A stretch of 64,000 nucleotides of DNA, taken from UBA11957 sp963603285. Lineage in GTDB: Bacteria; Bacillota; Clostridia; Lachnospirales; Lachnospiraceae. Where the stretch lies: positions 4,755 through 68,754 of the forward strand of contig CAVCMG010000013.1 in NCBI GenBank assembly GCA_963603285.1, in the 5' to 3' direction. Of the stretch, positions 43,828 through 52,218 are shown piece by piece. Under the pieces are notes generated by a model, which worked only from the letters and a program-made list of their open reading frames with translations, made no database searches and was not told the DNA's origin. The translations under genes were made by a program, and so were the position numbers. Every line of letters starts with the position of its first letter. Position 1 is the first letter of the stretch.

Positions 43828-44325
43828 ATGACTGGAAGAAATGAAAAGGAACTGGAAGGCGTAAGTCTTCTGGGAAATCAGAAAAATGAATACCGTGCAG
43901 ATTATGCACCGGAGGTTCTGGAGACCTTCCCAAACAAGCATCCGGAGAATGATTATTTTGTCAAATTTAACTGTCCGGAGTTTACCAGCCTCTGCCCCAA
44001 GACCGGGCAGCCGGATTTTGCTACCATTTATATCTCATACGTTCCCGGAGAACGTATGGTAGAAAGCAAATCTTTAAAGCTGTATCTTTTCAGCTTCCGC
44101 AACCACGGAGACTTTCATGAAGACTGCGTCAATATCATCATGAAGGATCTGATCCGTCTGATGAATCCGAAATATATCGAGGTTTGGGGAAAATTTACTC
44201 CCCGCGGCGGTATTTCCATTGACCCGTACTGTAATTACGGAAAAAAAGATACCCTCTGGGAAAAGGTAGCCCTTGACCGCCTGACCCACCACGATATGTA
44301 TCCTGAAAAGATTGACAATCGTTAG
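43828..44325 (+). CDS. queF: NADPH-dependent 7-cyano-7-deazaguanine reductase QueF
   Basis: The product has 165 residues, the short unimodular QueF form. The catalytic cysteine is C56 and the acid D63 in TSLCPKTGQPDFA; the NADPH-binding ESKSLKLYLFSFRNHG follows. It reduces preQ0 to preQ1 (nitrile to amine) in the cytoplasm. AAGGAG precedes the ATG, 12 bases after the queT stop. Confidence 0.97.
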   Translation: MTGRNEKELEGVSLLGNQKNEYRADYAPEVLETFPNKHPENDYFVKFNCPEFTSLCPKTGQPDFATIYISYVPGERMVESKSLKLYLFSFRNHGDFHEDCVNIIMKDLIRLMNPKYIEVWGKFTPRGGISIDPYCNYGKKDTLWEKVALDRLTHHDMYPEKIDNR

Positions 44326-44337
44326 GAGGCTGCTTTC

Positions 44338-45030
44338 ATGAATACAGAAAAGAAAAATGCCATGGTTCTGTTCAGCGGCGGTGTAGACAGTACAACCTGC
44401 CTTGCCCTTGCCATCGAAAGCTATGGTGTCAGACACGTAATCCCGGTTTCTGTTTTTTACGGGCAGAAGCATGCAAAAGAAATCGAAGCTGCCAAAAAGA
44501 TTCTGGCTCACTATGGCCTGAAGGGGATTGAGCTTGATCTGTCTGTAATCTTTGCCGGCAGCAACTGTTCTCTTCTGTCACATTCTGCAGAAGAGATTCC
44601 GGAGGAATCCTATGCTGAACAGTTAAAAGAAACCAACGGTACACCGGTAACAACCTACGTACCGTTCAGAAATGGCCTGTTTCTTTCTGCCGCAGCCAGC
44701 CTTGCACTGTCCAGGAACTGTGAAGTAATCTATTATGGTGCACACAGAGATGATGCTGCAGGCAATGCCTATCCGGACTGCAGTGAGGCTTTCTTTAACA
44801 GCATCAACGCAGCCATCTATGAAGGCAGTGGACATGCCGTCCGCGTGAAAGCCCCTTTTATTGCCAGAAACAAAGCGGATGTTGTAAAAGAAGGGCTTCG
44901 CCTTCACGTTCCATATGAGCTGACCTGGAGCTGTTACGAGGGGCATGAGCATCCCTGTGGGAAATGTGGCACCTGTATCGACAGGCGTATGGCCTTTGAA
45001 ACCAACGGAGTCAGGGATCCGGCACAATAA
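44338..45030 (+). CDS. queC: 7-cyano-7-deazaguanine synthase QueC
   Basis: The product has 230 residues. The PP-loop LFSGGVDSTT (residues 11-20) binds ATP, and four cysteines near the end (in SCYEGHEHPCGKCGTCIDRR, read in parts) bind zinc. It turns 7-carboxy-7-deazaguanine into preQ0 with ATP and ammonia. queD and queE, which would make its substrate, are not beside it. A strong terminator follows. Confidence 0.97.
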   Translation: MNTEKKNAMVLFSGGVDSTTCLALAIESYGVRHVIPVSVFYGQKHAKEIEAAKKILAHYGLKGIELDLSVIFAGSNCSLLSHSAEEIPEESYAEQLKETNGTPVTTYVPFRNGLFLSAAASLALSRNCEVIYYGAHRDDAAGNAYPDCSEAFFNSINAAIYEGSGHAVRVKAPFIARNKADVVKEGLRLHVPYELTWSCYEGHEHPCGKCGTCIDRRMAFETNGVRDPAQ

Positions 45031-45036
45031 TATTCC

Positions 45037-45079
45037 CGAAAACGGCGTACCACCTGTGGTTACGCCGTTTTCTTTTTTT
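45037..45079 (+). terminator. Rho-independent terminator of queT-queF-queC
   Basis: GAAAACGGCGTA pairs with TACGCCGTTTTC and is followed by TTTTTTT, just after the queC stop. Confidence 0.93.
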
Positions 45080-45169
45080 GCCGGACAAAAACCAAACCTG
45101 CAGGGGGATTCTTCCACACATGCCCGGTTGAAAACTTCAACTTTTTAATACGTTGCAATTTAAAATTTC

Positions 45170-45204
45170 ATTTTACAAAATATCGATATTGCATTTTGCA
45201 AAAT
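45170..45204. promoter_or_regulatory. Twin palindromic operator-like sites before the amino acid permease gene
   Basis: ATTTTACAAAAT (45170) and ATTTTGCAAAAT (45193) start 23 bases apart. The second is a perfect 12-base palindrome and the first differs by one base. They lie 65-100 bases before the permease start, suggesting two dimers of one regulator. Confidence 0.5.
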
Positions 45205-45268
45205 GTCATGGTACAGTTGATCCATAAAATAATCTCCCGGTGTTCACTCCGGTCGAAAGGAGCAACAA

Positions 45269-46663
45269 ATGAAAGATCAAAAAACCTCTGCCAAAAAGCT
45301 GGGACTGATGGGCTGTATTGCCACAGGCGTGGGAGCTATTATCGGATCCGGTATCTTTGGTTCTCTCCCAACAGTTATCAATGACATCGGCCCCGGCGTT
45401 ATTCTGGCACTGATTGGCGCTGTGGTCTATACTCTGGCCCGTGCAGTACCCAACATGTATGTTTCTTCGGTGGTTCCCGCCTCCGGCAGCTTTTTTCTGA
45501 TGCCTACCAAGCTGATCCATCCCGCCGTTGGTATGTATATGGCAGCGCAAAACCTGTTCCAGCCAGTGCTGATCTCGGTATTCGCTGTACTGTTTGCGGA
45601 CTATCTGGCCGCGCTTTTTCCCGGGCTGGACGGACACCAGACACTGCTCGGTGTCGGAATTCTTGTGATTTTTACAATCATCGCCTATATGGGCAACTAT
45701 GTTTTTGCATCCTTTAACAGTATCATGGTTGCCGTACTGATGATTGCCATCGCTGTATACGTCTGTGCAGGGCTGCCGAACATAAACCCCAGCCAGCTGG
45801 TTTTGGGAGATATGTTCTCCTCCGGCACGAAGCTGACCACACTGGGTGCAGGCATTGCAGTGCTTTCTTCCTCTCTGTCTGGAGGAACATCTATTTCCCA
45901 GATCGCTGATGATGTGAAGAACCCGCGCCGTAACATACCGCTTGCGATCTTTCTTGCTCCTGTAGTTGTGGCCGTAATCTATATCCTGATGGCAGTCGTT
46001 ACACTTGGTGCAATGCCTGATGGTCAGCTGACTACGCTGTCTGATGTAGCCAAAGGCTTTTTACCTTCTGCTCTGGTCACATTCTTTATCGTTGGCGGGC
46101 CTCTGTGCGGTGTACTGACATCCATGGTTCCTGTGATTATGATGACCTGTTCCCAGATTCAGGCTGCCGCCGAAACAGGTCTGTTTCCCTCAGTAGCTGC
46201 CAAAAAGAACAAACACGGTATTTCGCCCGTTGTTCTGGTGTTTGTAATGCTTTTTGCCATCATCATCACCTCCACCGGTGCAACCTTTGGCGTGCTGATG
46301 ACGCTATTCTCCTTCGCCAACTGTCTGGGTGATATCGTGCTGTGCATTATTCCATTCTTTCTGCGTAAGAAGTATCCCAATGCCTGCAGACATGCCGGAT
46401 TCACCATGCCTCTGTGGATACTGTATGTGATGTCCGTCTTTGCCGTGATCGTAGCTGCCTATCTGTCCTACTCCTCGCTGCTGACCCTGGGCAGCACCGT
46501 ATGGATCCTGCTGGCCGTCTTCGCTGCAGTGTTTGTGGTCTATGTGCTGCTGCGCATTGCGTATCTGAAGAAACAGGGTCGCGATCTGATGGACGAGCTG
46601 AAAGCGCCCTATGCTCCCTTTGAGGAGCGGGAAGCCGAGTGTGCCTCCATGGATGTCAGATAA
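45269..46663 (+). CDS. APC family amino acid permease
   Basis: The product has 464 residues with about twelve membrane spans. The APC signature GCIATGVGAIIGSGIFGSLP near the N-terminus (read in parts) and ADDVKNPRRNIPLAI in the middle identify the superfamily. It transports an amino acid or amine with H+ or by exchange; the substrate cannot be read. The start has GAAAGGAG. It stands alone between two terminators and is preceded by twin palindromes. Confidence 0.92.
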   Translation: MKDQKTSAKKLGLMGCIATGVGAIIGSGIFGSLPTVINDIGPGVILALIGAVVYTLARAVPNMYVSSVVPASGSFFLMPTKLIHPAVGMYMAAQNLFQPVLISVFAVLFADYLAALFPGLDGHQTLLGVGILVIFTIIAYMGNYVFASFNSIMVAVLMIAIAVYVCAGLPNINPSQLVLGDMFSSGTKLTTLGAGIAVLSSSLSGGTSISQIADDVKNPRRNIPLAIFLAPVVVAVIYILMAVVTLGAMPDGQLTTLSDVAKGFLPSALVTFFIVGGPLCGVLTSMVPVIMMTCSQIQAAAETGLFPSVAAKKNKHGISPVVLVFVMLFAIIITSTGATFGVLMTLFSFANCLGDIVLCIIPFFLRKKYPNACRHAGFTMPLWILYVMSVFAVIVAAYLSYSSLLTLGSTVWILLAVFAAVFVVYVLLRIAYLKKQGRDLMDELKAPYAPFEEREAECASMDVR

Positions 46664-46746
46664 TAAAAATATTGTTTTTTAATACCTGACTGAAAATATT
46701 TGTATTCTAAATAATTTACCAGAAAGTTCATCATCATTCAGATCCA

Positions 46747-46795
46747 TAAAGGGGCTGTAAAAAATGAGTAAATTCATTTTTCACAGCCCCTTTTC
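46747..46795. terminator. Terminator of the amino acid permease gene
   Basis: AAAGGGGCTGT-(A)-AAAAATGA pairs with TCATTTTTCACAGCCCCTTT, flanked by A and T runs, so it works both ways. Confidence 0.9.
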
Positions 46796-46809
46796 ATATA
46801 CATAGTAAT

Positions 46810-46853
46810 AAAATCCCCGCCACACTCGGTTTACAGAATGTGACGGGATTTTT
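46810..46853. terminator. Terminator of the sugar isomerase operon
   Basis: AAAATCCCCGCCACA pairs with TGTGACGGGATTTTT. It lies just beyond the isomerase stop and is flanked by T-runs on both strands. Confidence 0.85.
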
Positions 46854-46887
46854 ATGAAATTACAGGTATCTCAAATATACGCTCTTT

Positions 46888-48366
46888 TTACATAAATGGA
46901 TTCTCTGTCGGATATCTTACACCCTTCGGCTGGTTGTAGCCGATCTCTTCCGGTGCTACGCCAAGCATCTTGAAGACCTCGAAGAGGGTCTTGCCATGGT
47001 GTCCGAAAGCAACAGCGCCATGATGCGGATAGTTTTTCTCTACCAGTACGTGACGGTAGAAACGAGCCATCTCCGGGATAGCGAACACACCGATGGCACC
47101 GAAGGAACGTGTAGCTACCGGCAGTACTTCGCCGTTGGCAACGTATGCTCTTAAGATGCCGTCAGCTGTGCTCTGCAGACGGAAGAAGGTGATGTCACCC
47201 GGTACGATATCTCCCTCAAGAGTACCGTTGGTTACCTCTACCGGAAGGCTTCTGGCCATGATCTTCTGGTTTTTCATCTCATGGAAAGCCAGCTTCTTGG
47301 AGCATGTATTACCACAGTGGAAGCCCATAAAGGTCTCTTCCTGATCATAGTCGAATTTGCCCTTGATATCTTCTTCGTAGATAGATTTTGTTACGGTGTT
47401 GTTGATATCCAGCAGTGTTACAACGTCATCGCTGACACACTGACCGATGTACTCGGAAAGTGTTCCGTAGATATCTACCTCACAGGAAACCGGGATGCCC
47501 TTGCCTGTCAGACGGCTGTTAACATAGCACGGAACGAAGCCGAACTGTGTCTGGAATGCCGGCCAGCATTTACCTGTCAGGGTAACATATTTGCGGTAGC
47601 CTCTGTGCTCCTCAACCCAGTCAAGCAGTGTAAGCTCGTACTGTGCCAGCTTGTCCAGTACTTCCGGTTTCTTGTTTCCTGCACCCAGCTCTTCTGCCAT
47701 CTCTTTGGCAACGTCAGCGATACGCGGATCTCCGGCATGTTTGTTGAAAGCTTCGAACAGATCCAGCTCGGAGTTCTCTTCGATCTCTACGCCCAGATTG
47801 TACAGCTGTTTGATCGGTGCGTTGCAGGCCAGGAAGTTCTGCGGACGCGGTCCGAAGGAAATGATTTTCAGGTTCTGTAGAGCATCTACTGTACGTGCAA
47901 TCGGAAGGAATTCATGGATTCTGTCTGCCAGATTCGCAGCTGTTCCTACCGGATGCTCCGGAATATAAGCTTTGACATTTCTCAGAGCCAGGTTGTAGCT
48001 TGCATTTAACAGACCGCAGTAAGCATCGCCACGGCCATCAACCAGATCCTCTTCCTCTGCTGCAGCGATGAACATCTTCGGTCCATCAAAGTGTTTAGCC
48101 AGCAGTGTCTCGGAGATCTCCGGACCAAAGTTGCCAAGGTATACGCAAAGTGCGTTACATCCGGCTTTCTTGATATCCTCCAGAGCCTGTACCATATGGA
48201 TCTCGCTCTCTACGATACAGACCGGACATTCGTAGATATCCTCTGCATCATATTTTGCCTTGTAAGCTTCTACCAGAGCTTTTCTTCTGTTAACGGAAAG
48301 AGATTCCGGGAAACAGTCGCGGCTGACAGCCACGATACCGATTTTAATTTTCGGCATGTTATTCAT
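46888..48366 (-). CDS. L-fucose/L-arabinose isomerase family protein
   Basis: The product has 492 residues in the COG2407-type isomerase family: IGIVAVSRDCFPES start, VYLGNFGPEISETLLAK, FGPRPQNFLACNAP, the metal-site glutamate and aspartate region in SCEVDIYGTLSEYIG, MGFHCGNTCSKKL, and HHGAVAFGHHGKTL near the end. The family interconverts aldoses and ketoses (L-fucose, D-arabinose, L-arabinose) using manganese. The next-door xylulokinase and aldose epimerase genes suggest a pentose or a similar sugar that enters as a ketose for phosphorylation. AGGAGG lies before the ATG. It is last in the operon. Confidence 0.85.
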   Translation of the reverse strand: MNNMPKIKIGIVAVSRDCFPESLSVNRRKALVEAYKAKYDAEDIYECPVCIVESEIHMVQALEDIKKAGCNALCVYLGNFGPEISETLLAKHFDGPKMFIAAAEEEDLVDGRGDAYCGLLNASYNLALRNVKAYIPEHPVGTAANLADRIHEFLPIARTVDALQNLKIISFGPRPQNFLACNAPIKQLYNLGVEIEENSELDLFEAFNKHAGDPRIADVAKEMAEELGAGNKKPEVLDKLAQYELTLLDWVEEHRGYRKYVTLTGKCWPAFQTQFGFVPCYVNSRLTGKGIPVSCEVDIYGTLSEYIGQCVSDDVVTLLDINNTVTKSIYEEDIKGKFDYDQEETFMGFHCGNTCSKKLAFHEMKNQKIMARSLPVEVTNGTLEGDIVPGDITFFRLQSTADGILRAYVANGEVLPVATRSFGAIGVFAIPEMARFYRHVLVEKNYPHHGAVAFGHHGKTLFEVFKMLGVAPEEIGYNQPKGVRYPTENPFM

Positions 48367-48401
48367 AGTCGTATCCTCCTAAAAATATGTATATATTTTT
48401 C

Positions 48402-48460
48402 AGAGCCGGGCAGAAGCAACCTCCATACGATATCTGCACAGCTTGTTTCTGCCCTGCTCT
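48402..48460. other. Intercistronic hairpin between xylB and the isomerase gene
   Basis: AGAGC-CGGGCAGAAGCAA on the plus strand pairs with TTGTTTCTGCCC-TGCTCT. On the coding (minus) strand no T-run follows, so it is more likely an mRNA processing or stability element than a terminator. Confidence 0.5.
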
Positions 48461-48482
48461 TTTGTTACCTTAATTAAATTAC

Positions 48483-49955
48483 TTAAATTGTTACTGTATC
48501 AAACAGACCTTTCACTGTCGGGTAAATCTGGGCAAATTTCTGATAACGATCCTCATATTTAGCCACCAGCTCCGGCTCCGGCTCGATCGTCTCTACAACG
48601 TGAACGATCTTAGCTGCGGCATCCTCTACAGAAGCAAACGCGCCGCAGGCTACAGCTGCCAGCATAGCGCCACCCATACCCGGGCCTTCCTCTGCCTCGA
48701 TGATATCGACTTTCAGATTCAGCACATTCGCAATGATCTTACGCCACAGCGGACTCTTGGCACCACCGCCGCAGATCTTGGTACGTGTGATGTTAATGCC
48801 CAGCTTTCTGGCAACCTCCAGAGAATCACGCAGGGCAAAGGCTACACCCTCTAAGACAGCCTGTGTCATATCTGCACGGCTTGTATCCATTGTCATACCG
48901 ATAAATGTACCTCTTGCCAGCGGATTATTGTGCGGGGAACGCTCACCCATCAAATACGGCAGGAAGAATACATGGTTTTCACCAAGCTTTGTAATACCTT
49001 TCTGCTCACTGGCAAAGTCCTTTGTGCCGATGATCTCTTCCATCCACCATTTATTGCAGGATGCAGCGGAAAGCATACACCCCATCAGATGATAATGGCC
49101 ATCTGCATGTGCAAAAGCATGCAGTGCATTATTCTCATCTACACCAAACTTCTCACTGGAAATAAATACCGTACCACTGGTTCCCAGAGAAATCGTACAC
49201 TGACCGTCGCCAACTGTACCCGTACCGACAGCACCGGCTGCATTATCGCCCGCACCGGCTGCGATCTTTACAGTATCCTTCATACCGAACTCTTTGGCCA
49301 GCTCCGGCTTTAATGTACCGACAACCTCGTAGCTCTCGAAAAGCTTCGGCATCTGCTCTTCTTTCACATCACAGATCTTAAGCATTTCCTTAGACCAGCA
49401 GCGGTTCTTTACATCCAGAAGCAGCATACCGGAAGCATCGGAATAATCACAGCAATGTGTACCGGACAGCTTGTATGCGATGTAGTCCTTCGGCAGCATG
49501 ATCTTTTTGATTCGTGCAAAATTCTCCGGCTCGTTTTCCTTTACCCAGAGAAGCTTCGGCGCTGTAAATCCTGCAAATGCGATATTCGCCGTATACTCAG
49601 ACAGCTTGTCCTTGCCGATCTCATTGTTCAGGTAATCCACCTGCTTCTGTGTACGTCCATCGTTCCACAGGATCGCCGGACGGATCACCTCGTCGTTCTC
49701 ATCCAGAATAACCAGTCCATGCATCTGACCGCCAAAGCTGATACCGCCAACCTCGGCTGCGTCAATACCGCCAAGTAATTCCTTTAATCCATCACAGACT
49801 GCACGCCACCAGTCCTCCGGCTTCTGCTCCGACCAACCCGGCTGCGGGAAATACAGCGGATACTCTCTCGAAACACTGCCACAGATCTTTCCAGCGTCAT
49901 CCATCAAAAGCAGCTTCACTGCAGATGTACCCAGATCTACTCCGATAAAATACAT
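48483..49955 (-). CDS. xylB: Xylulokinase
   Basis: The product has 490 residues from the ATG at 49955, with AAGGAGGG upstream. FGGY-kinase features: YFIGVDLGTSAVK at the N-terminus, GISFGGQMHGLV, ILWNDGRTQ, the catalytic Asp in DYSDASGMLLLD, GAGDNAAGAVGTG, and ICGGGAKSPLWRKIIANVL near the C-terminus. It phosphorylates D-xylulose, feeding the pentose phosphate pathway. The gene is first of a two-gene operon with the isomerase; a near-consensus promoter and a palindromic operator lie upstream. Substrate could be another ketose, given the neighbour isomerase. Confidence 0.93.
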   Translation of the reverse strand: MYFIGVDLGTSAVKLLLMDDAGKICGSVSREYPLYFPQPGWSEQKPEDWWRAVCDGLKELLGGIDAAEVGGISFGGQMHGLVILDENDEVIRPAILWNDGRTQKQVDYLNNEIGKDKLSEYTANIAFAGFTAPKLLWVKENEPENFARIKKIMLPKDYIAYKLSGTHCCDYSDASGMLLLDVKNRCWSKEMLKICDVKEEQMPKLFESYEVVGTLKPELAKEFGMKDTVKIAAGAGDNAAGAVGTGTVGDGQCTISLGTSGTVFISSEKFGVDENNALHAFAHADGHYHLMGCMLSAASCNKWWMEEIIGTKDFASEQKGITKLGENHVFFLPYLMGERSPHNNPLARGTFIGMTMDTSRADMTQAVLEGVAFALRDSLEVARKLGINITRTKICGGGAKSPLWRKIIANVLNLKVDIIEAEEGPGMGGAMLAAVACGAFASVEDAAAKIVHVVETIEPEPELVAKYEDRYQKFAQIYPTVKGLFDTVTI

Positions 49956-49971
49956 TGTTGCCCTCCTTAAT

Positions 49972-49985
49972 CGTGCACGTGCACG
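49972..49985. promoter_or_regulatory. Palindromic operator before xylB
   Basis: CGTGCACGTGCACG is a perfect 14-base palindrome about 22 bases downstream of the -10 box and just before the xylB ribosome binding site. The position suits a repressor of LacI or AraR type blocking transcription. Confidence 0.6.
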
Positions 49986-50006
49986 CAACCATCTAAACTT
50001 ACAGAT

Positions 50007-50035
50007 ATTATAGTTTTATTCACACGTAAATTCAA
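50007..50035 (-). promoter_or_regulatory. Predicted sigma-A promoter of xylB
   Basis: TTGAAT and a perfect TATAAT are 17 bases apart on the minus strand. The palindrome overlaps the early transcribed region. Confidence 0.82.
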
Positions 50036-50139
50036 CAGACAATCGCAGGAAATCTCTGCTTTTGTATACCTTTCACAGATTATCTGTCCATATTTTAGTG
50101 ATTCCGTTTCTTGACACTCATTTCGTGTCCGTTCCCGAT

Positions 50140-51186
50140 TTATTTTCTCACCGTAAATTTGTAGATGGTCTCCGTATCATACGGCTCTCCTGCCTCATAC
50201 ACAACATCCGGAAAATGTGTATAATGCACCGCATCCGGATACCCCTGTGTCTCAAAGCAGTACGCCGCCCGCTTTCCATACACAGCGCCATTTTTGCCCT
50301 TTGTGCCCTCTGCAATAAAGTTTGCCGTATAAAACTGCATTCCCGGCTGATCCGTACTGATCGTCATTTCAATACCTGTTTTCGATGCATACGCCCGGCC
50401 AACCTCACGAATCTCACCGGTATACTTGTCCAGCACGTAATTGTGATCGTATCCACCGGCCCGCTCCAGCTGCACATACTTCTCTTCAATCTTATCTCCG
50501 ATTTTATGCTGTGTCAGGAAATCCATCGGTGTCCCTTTTACAGAAACAATATTACCATTCGGGTATACCTCTTCATTGATTTCTGTAAAAAACTGCGCCT
50601 GGATCTGCACTTCCTGATCCTCAATATCTCCCCGATCGTGTCCGTTCAGATTAAAATAGGCATGGTTTGTCATATTGATCAGCGTCGCTTCATCAGAAAT
50701 TGCAAAATAACGGATATGCAGCGCATTCTCCTCATCCAGAGAATACGTCACGATCACATCCAGCGCACCCGGGAAGCCCTGATCCTTGTGCGGACTGTGC
50801 AAAGAAAATGCAATCGCACATTCGTCCTCCCGCACCTCATACCGCCACATTCTCTGATGATAGCCGTGAAATCCACCATGCAGACATTGTTTCCCATCGT
50901 TGGCATCCAATGTATACGTCTGTCCGTCCAGTGTAAAGCTGGCTCCGGCAATACGGTTACCTACGCGGCCAAGCGTTCCGCCAAAGGCATTATCGTCGGT
51001 CGCATAGTCTGCTGCATTGTCATATCCCAGCATCACATCCGTCATCTGTCCATCCCGGTCCGGCACGAGCAACGATACGATTCTTGCCCCGTAGTCAGTC
51101 ATGGACAGACGCATACCCTTCTTATTTTCAACCGTGATCAGACTAACCTCTGTTCCATCCTGCAGCGTTCCAAATTTCTGTACCAT
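50140..51186 (-). CDS. galM: Aldose 1-epimerase (galactose mutarotase)
   Basis: The product has 348 residues, standard for GalM. The family residues are visible: GRVGNRIAGASF, LHGGFHGYHQRMW (catalytic His and substrate region), TNHAYFNLNG (second His), GYDHNYVLD and the late CFETQGYPDA with the catalytic Glu. It interconverts the alpha and beta anomers of hexoses or pentoses in the cytoplasm. AGGAGG precedes the ATG. It lies upstream of xylB on the same strand but has its own 5' region. Confidence 0.94.
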   Translation of the reverse strand: MVQKFGTLQDGTEVSLITVENKKGMRLSMTDYGARIVSLLVPDRDGQMTDVMLGYDNAADYATDDNAFGGTLGRVGNRIAGASFTLDGQTYTLDANDGKQCLHGGFHGYHQRMWRYEVREDECAIAFSLHSPHKDQGFPGALDVIVTYSLDEENALHIRYFAISDEATLINMTNHAYFNLNGHDRGDIEDQEVQIQAQFFTEINEEVYPNGNIVSVKGTPMDFLTQHKIGDKIEEKYVQLERAGGYDHNYVLDKYTGEIREVGRAYASKTGIEMTISTDQPGMQFYTANFIAEGTKGKNGAVYGKRAAYCFETQGYPDAVHYTHFPDVVYEAGEPYDTETIYKFTVRK

Positions 51187-51335
51187 CTTTTGAAAGCCCT
51201 CCTGTTTTTGTATTTCTTACTATAATAAAGCAACAGCATTTTTAACCATCGTAGCATAGCATGATCCGCTTCGCAATCCAAAAGTCTGCCCTTTTTCTTA
51301 TACAGTTTTTATCTCAAAAAAATTTTTTCTGCAAA

Positions 51336-51365
51336 TGTAACCTTTTCCCTTCCCTGTTCGTGTTA
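51336..51365 (+). promoter_or_regulatory. ECF-type promoter before the truncated sigma gene
   Basis: TGTAACC and CGTGTTA are 16 bases apart, matching the AAC / CGT pattern of self-controlled ECF sigma promoters. It lies about 90 bases before the sigma start codon and suggests past autoregulation. Confidence 0.6.
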
Positions 51366-51454
51366 TAGTTGAAAGGCCTTTCAAAGAGCTTTTAAAAAAC
51401 TGCCGCAGACAGTTTTTACAAAGCGAAAGAATACAAGAAACTGAGGGATCACTC

Positions 51455-51757
51455 ATGCGACAACCCGTAGAACAACTGATGCGAGCGTACCAGTCCCACC
51501 TCTTTGTGGCAGCCTTCAACGTATGTAAGGATGCAGAAGATTCCAAAGATGTGGTGCAGGATACCTTTATTCAGTACCATACATCCACAAAAGACTTTAC
51601 CGATGAACAGCACATCCGTGCATGGCTGTTTCGCGTAGCGCTCAATCGCGCAAAAGATATCAATCGGTCTTTCTGGCGAAAGCATAAGGTTTCGCTGGAG
51701 GACTACACGGAAACGCTGCCTATGCTTCGGATCTGGGCGATATCAAGACAATGGTAA
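51455..51757 (+). pseudogene. Truncated ECF sigma factor gene
   Basis: The open frame gives 100 residues. It keeps sigma region 2 (FVAAFNVCKDAEDSKDVVQDTFIQYH, read in parts, and AWLFRVALNRAKDINRSFW) and then runs out at SLEDYTETLP followed by unrelated residues. Region 4, which reads the -35 element, is absent; intact family members have about 160-210 residues. Starting near 51741 a second open frame contains a fragment of a different protein. The best explanation is a deletion that joined the sigma gene to the end of a partner gene. GAGGGA precedes the ATG, and an ECF promoter is still present. Confidence 0.75.
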
Positions 51758-51974
51758 GATCTATCTGACCTATAAAAATCTGAAATTTGATATCACTTCT
51801 GCTATGGATGCAGGTAAAACCAAATTTACTTTTACCGCAGATGGTGAAACACATTACGTCACTGTAAATGATACTGAAAACGAGGGTACCGGCAGTTACA
51901 GCCTGTCTGACGACTGCGTTGGTCCGGACGGCAATGCTTCTGGTGACGCTTCCGATTACGAAGCACTGAACTGA
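51741..51974 (+). pseudogene. C-terminal fragment of an extracytoplasmic protein (probable former anti-sigma partner)
   Basis: This 77-codon frame has no start codon of its own. It reads DNGKIYLTYKNLKFDI, then FTFTADGETHYVTVN and a Gly/Asp/Ser-rich tail, a strand-rich domain as found at the C-terminus of ECF anti-sigma factors. It is in the frame after the sigma fragment breaks off; a short YASDLGDI stretch in the neighbouring frame just before it may be part of the same gene, implying a frameshift as well. The identity as an anti-sigma factor is inferred from position. Confidence 0.5.
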
Positions 51975-52012
51975 AACATCCCCAGTCTGAACTGGTATCA
52001 CGGGCTGACAAA

Positions 52013-52053
52013 TACGCTGCGGGACTGGATTTCCGGTCTCGCAGCTTTTTTGT
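52013..52053 (+). terminator. Terminator hairpin resembling that at 56344
   Basis: CTGCGGGAC pairs with GTCTCGCAG and is followed by CTTTTTTG. The hairpin shares CTGCGGGACTGGATTT and the preceding TGACAAA with the one at 56344, so they are related by descent. Confidence 0.75.
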
Positions 52054-52102
52054 TACCATGCATATGAAAAGCTGCTCCGGTAAACCAGTTCTGAATTACA
52101 GG

Positions 52103-52136
52103 AAAAACCGCCGGAGTCTACAGTCTCCGACGGTCT
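52103..52136 (-). terminator. Rho-independent terminator of the fumarase operon
   Basis: On the minus strand ACCGTCGGAG pairs with CTCCGGCGGT, followed by TTTTTCC. It lies about 80 bases after the beta-subunit stop. Confidence 0.85.
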
Positions 52137-52218
52137 TTCTGGCTGAAAAAGTTGACTTACCCGGCAAAATGGACTTTGCCGTATTTCAAAAAACAGTTTT
52201 CGTTAGGAGGATCACTGT

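Noticed and set aside
50062..51225. 387-codon open frame opposite galM.
   Set aside because: The galM frame has full family motifs and a ribosome binding site; the opposite frame has neither and is rich in Ile/His/Arg.
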